NCBI RefSeq assembly: GCF_905220565.1
Contig: NC_059404.1
Span: 6,414,472-6,478,471, forward strand
Length of the DNA: 64,000 nt
Origin: Melitaea cinxia
Lineage: Eukaryota; Arthropoda; Insecta; Lepidoptera; Nymphalidae
Reading direction: 5' to 3'
Position numbers and translations under genes: made by a program. Under the pieces are notes generated by a model, which did not search any database, had not been told where the DNA came from, and saw nothing but the letters and a program-made list of their open reading frames with translations. Positions 61,106 through 64,000 of the stretch are shown here, in pieces (position 1 is the stretch's first letter; each line of letters begins with the position of its first letter).

Positions 61106-61129
61106 AATTTGGGCAACACTACTACTACA

Positions 61130-63221
61130 GCCTGAAAACAGACGTATTTAGTTGTTTATAATTATAATTAGCGAGACATAATATTATATGATATATTTAT
61201 TTAAATTTGCTTTAGTCAAACAAATATATTCTAACTAAACATTGCATTTAAGCAACGTCTTGATAAATTAATTACATTTTACTGCCAAACGTATTTCATA
61301 TGTATAAAACACATCACATTATTTCATCATATATATGTCCCCGCGTTTTGAATACCGATGAATGAAATATTTTGGCAGTTAAAGTGAATGCGAGAACCTG
61401 AAAATGTCAACGAATTTAGGTCAAATTTCAAAATAAAATCTTCATTCCGATTAATTTCTTTTAAATTACTCTTTGAGAACAATCTCTCTGATTTACTTAT
61501 CTCATAGTTACAAACAGATTTATGATGGCAAGATCGATAGAAGAGAGATAATCAAGTAAGGTTATCTCTTAAGATTTTTCTATTTTACTAAACAAACTAA
61601 TATCTTTCTAGATAAACTAAGAAATATGGCTTCGTATTAGCTTCTAAATGGAGATGTTTTCTAAGTTACTGTTTAAATCAAACAATATACGTATAACAGA
61701 AATTGAGGGAATTTATTTTTAAATGTAAAAAGACTTTTGTATTTATAGTTATATTCGTAATAAAGAATAAAATGTTACAGTAAATATTGTTATTTGTTAG
61801 CTAAGCATATTTTTGCTTCGTCGTTCTTAGATATTAAGCTTACTTGATTATTATGCTGGCATGGTTTTTATATTTTCTATTTTATTACATATTCTTAATT
61901 TGTTCATGAAACATTTTAAAAGATAAGTATTTGTTGAAGTACAGTCAATCGGGGTAACTTTGACAGATCATTACTATATTTTTTTACCTAATTTTGACAA
62001 TATTAAATATAAGACACAATAGTTAACTTAATATGTGCTCTCAGGTTGGTTTTCATACTCTCAAGTTATTTAATGTCTATAAAAATCAAAAAATGGCAAT
62101 ATTGTTGTGTGTCAAAGTTAAAACCCCTTTATGGGTAATGATTTCGCCAATGTCATGTAGAAAATATTAAAAGGTGTATTATATTTTTACATATCTTGAT
62201 AGTAGCAAAACTGTCGAGTTATCAAATCAGTTTACCACTGAAAAAAATACAAAAATTGCGCGCCGAACTTTTAGCAAAGTTTTTGACATAAACTTCATTT
62301 AAAAGCTGTCTTTTTTTTGCAAAGTTCATTTAAACAGTTTGTTAAGTAAACAAATTTTGTAAATGTAATGTTACGTACTAAATGTGGACAACGTAAAAAA
62401 TAAAAAATAATTTTGCGATTTGATTGTCAAAGTTACAGTCATAGTGTCTGTATACAATATTATGTATCAATCTTTAAATTATATAGCTTGTATGAAATAT
62501 GTAGGTATAAGAAAGAATGAACCCTCGAAAGTGTTGCTGAAAAACTTATAAAACTATTTAATTATTATTTAGAATAAATTTCTACTATACCTATATAAGC
62601 ACATCTGTTAATAAATGGGATGAAAAATTTAAACAAAACGCTTATAAAAAATCACGTTATTACATGTTTTAATTATCATTTATAATTAGATAACGAAATC
62701 AAAGAGTCGATTCTTTAATTAAAACAAAAGAATACTTTGTTTCTAAATGATAAATATTGTATAATATTATGTTAAAACCGTTTAATGATAAGAAAATTTA
62801 TTACATTTATCATCAACGACTCAATTATACCGATATAGCACACGTCTGTCTTAAAGACAGTGGTCACTGAAACTCATAATCAGATTGCAAATATATATGC
62901 TATAAAACACTTTTTATTACAGCTAACAATATAATCATTATATACAGAGAGCGTTATGAAGACTATTATTGAAATTGATGACTATATCCGAGATAAAAGG
63001 GTCGTATGATATCGCAAATGACACATAATATTCGATTTAATTAGTTTGAATGTTTCCATTATAGTATACTTATTCGTAACTACCTATAATGAACTGTATT
63101 CTGATAAGACAGGTTAAACTGATACGCGATTATATGTACAGTAATTATAATAAATGGTATATTCTTGCATTTTATATGATATTTTGTCTTAGTTGAAAAC
63201 TGTTTATGGACTTCTGTCTAT
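61130..63221 (-). other. abd-A intron, AT-rich stretch without recognisable features
   Basis: No open frame of interest, no exon of abd-A and no clear repeat family. The stretch is AT-rich with scattered short homopolymers. Confidence 0.5.
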
Positions 63222-63565
63222 ATATGCTTCAGCCTGTAATATTTCACTGCTGGCCAGGGGCCTCTTTCCCCATGTAGGAGAACGATCAGTGCCAAATCCA
63301 CCACGCTGCTCCAATACAGGTTGGCGGATAGATTTCCTCCTATGAGTAACGACCGCTATCAGGTGTACTTGATAACAACTGGGACCAACCGCTTAACGTA
63401 CTTTCCGAGGCACGGTGGGGAGACCCACAATGAGTGTAGAAACACCCAGACCACGGAAGACATCTGTATGGTCAATACAAATGTTTGTCATCTGCGGGGA
63501 TCGAACCCGCCAGCGCAACAAACACAAACCAGTGCTGTGATCGTTGGGCCAAAGCGTCGTTGGTT
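63222..63565 (-). mobile_element. tRNA-derived SINE, near full length
   Basis: In antisense orientation. The right end carries a tRNA-like head; the minus strand reads GGGTTCGATCCCCGC at about 63493-63509, a good RNA polymerase III B box. The left end is the conserved tail TTCAGCCTGTAATAT… CCCCATGTAGGAGAA seen at several other sites in the window. It is the most complete copy here. It is probably a lepidopteran Metulj-like SINE; the name is from memory. Confidence 0.75.
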
Positions 63566-64000
63566 TTTCTATATACTCGTAAATAATTTGTAGCTCATGA
63601 TTAATACGTCAGTCATGTTTGTGAGCAATATGAGGAAAACTTTGTTCCACTCCATGACAATTTAGTCTACCTATAATGCCAACGTGTCATCGAGCTGGTC
63701 TGATTGCAACGAATTAAGCTATTCGAGATTATTTAATTCAGCCTATCGTAGTCCACTGCTGGACATAGGCCTCCACAAGTTTGCGGCAAATCAGTTCATC
63801 ATCAGTTTATTATATTCATCTAAAATTTGTGTTCTGAACTTAAATTACTTAAGAAAATTTTTTGTACTTTTTGGTCGCATTAAAAAATTAATCTATTGTC
63901 TATATGTATCATATACGTTGTATTGGTATGTCACAATCTCTGTATTTATTTATTGTAAGTAGGTACATATCTATTTTATTTACATTTTATGAAAAATATA
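63566..64000. other. Intronic tail of the window with a short RTE-type LINE 3' end
   Basis: At 63738-63782 the minus strand reads GGAGGCCTATGTCCAGCAG…GGCTGAA, the 3' tail shared with the RTE-like copies at 5.0, 12.8, 14.5 and 15.4 kb. The remainder is AT-rich with nothing recognised. Confidence 0.6.

Larger units (their letters stand above)
58892..61129 (-). mobile_element. hAT-family DNA transposon with 8-bp target duplication
   Basis: The element body is 58900-61121 (2222 bp). It is flanked by the identical 8-bp duplication CTACTACA at 58892-58899 and 61122-61129, the length typical of hAT insertions. The terminal inverted repeat is TAGTGTTGCCCAAAT (15 bp, perfect at both ends). Subterminal regions at about 58917-59052 and 60955-61105 are arrays of CTTGGT / ACCAAG repeats in inverted orientation, plausible transposase binding arrays. 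The interior holds a minus-strand transposase fragment. It is inserted in the abd-A intron. The intact ends and duplication argue for a fairly young insertion. Confidence 0.93.

Noticed and set aside
63490..63565. A tRNA gene
   Set aside because: The B-box-like GGTTCGATCCC belongs to the head of a SINE, with the SINE body following. No full cloverleaf was seen.
53222..64000. Additional abd-A exons (YPWM exon, small alternative exons)
   Set aside because: I looked for YPWM and the residues preceding GPNGCP on the minus strand and saw nothing. Very small exons cannot be excluded by eye.

Overview
The window is AT-rich animal (insect) DNA with very low coding density. The repeat families (RTE-type LINE tails, tRNA-derived SINEs ending in a conserved 'GGCCTATGCCCAGCAGTGGGA'-like tail, (ATT)n-tailed LINE ends, Helitron-like termini) are those of butterflies and moths, so the source is most likely a lepidopteran. 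The family attribution is from recognition, not from a search.

The only host protein-coding sequence I can support is the last coding exon of the Hox gene abdominal-A (abd-A), on the minus strand at 52824-53221. It carries a complete homeodomain and the C-terminus and starts at a clear splice acceptor. Upstream abd-A exons are not in the window, so 53222-64000 is part of a long abd-A intron (>10.7 kb). By the conserved order and orientation of insect Hox clusters, Abd-B should lie beyond the right edge and Ubx beyond the left edge, making 1-~49 kb the abd-A/Ubx intergenic regulatory domain. No Ubx exon is visible here.

Downstream of the abd-A stop, 49.3-52.8 kb is repeat-poor and probably holds the 3' UTR. 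It contains an orientation-specific cluster of perfect seed matches to the Hox-cluster microRNAs miR-iab-8-5p and miR-iab-4-5p, the observation I consider most worth checking. The intergenic domain also contains several CG-richer islands with homotypic or palindromic motif clusters (10-bp phased ATCCGG repeats at 2.0 kb; TTTAAT(T)GG cluster at 13.1-13.3 kb; 18-bp TTTTACGACGTCGTAAAA palindrome at 26.76 kb; others) that look like candidate cis-regulatory modules.

Mobile DNA is unevenly spread. The main elements are: a degraded RTE-type LINE 3' end (4.56-5.06 kb) and several RTE tails; an internally deleted RTE derivative (14.2-14.5 kb); a 5'-truncated minus-strand LINE (19.37-20.96 kb); a nested block at 28.3-36.7 kb with Helitron-like ends, a long-TIR element, a palindromic MITE and a 5'-truncated jockey-like LINE with a poly(A) tail and probable target duplication; two copies of a 136-bp palindromic MITE with 3-bp TNA duplications; and a hAT element with perfect 8-bp duplications inside the abd-A intron. 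No tRNA, rRNA, CRISPR array or prokaryotic feature was seen.
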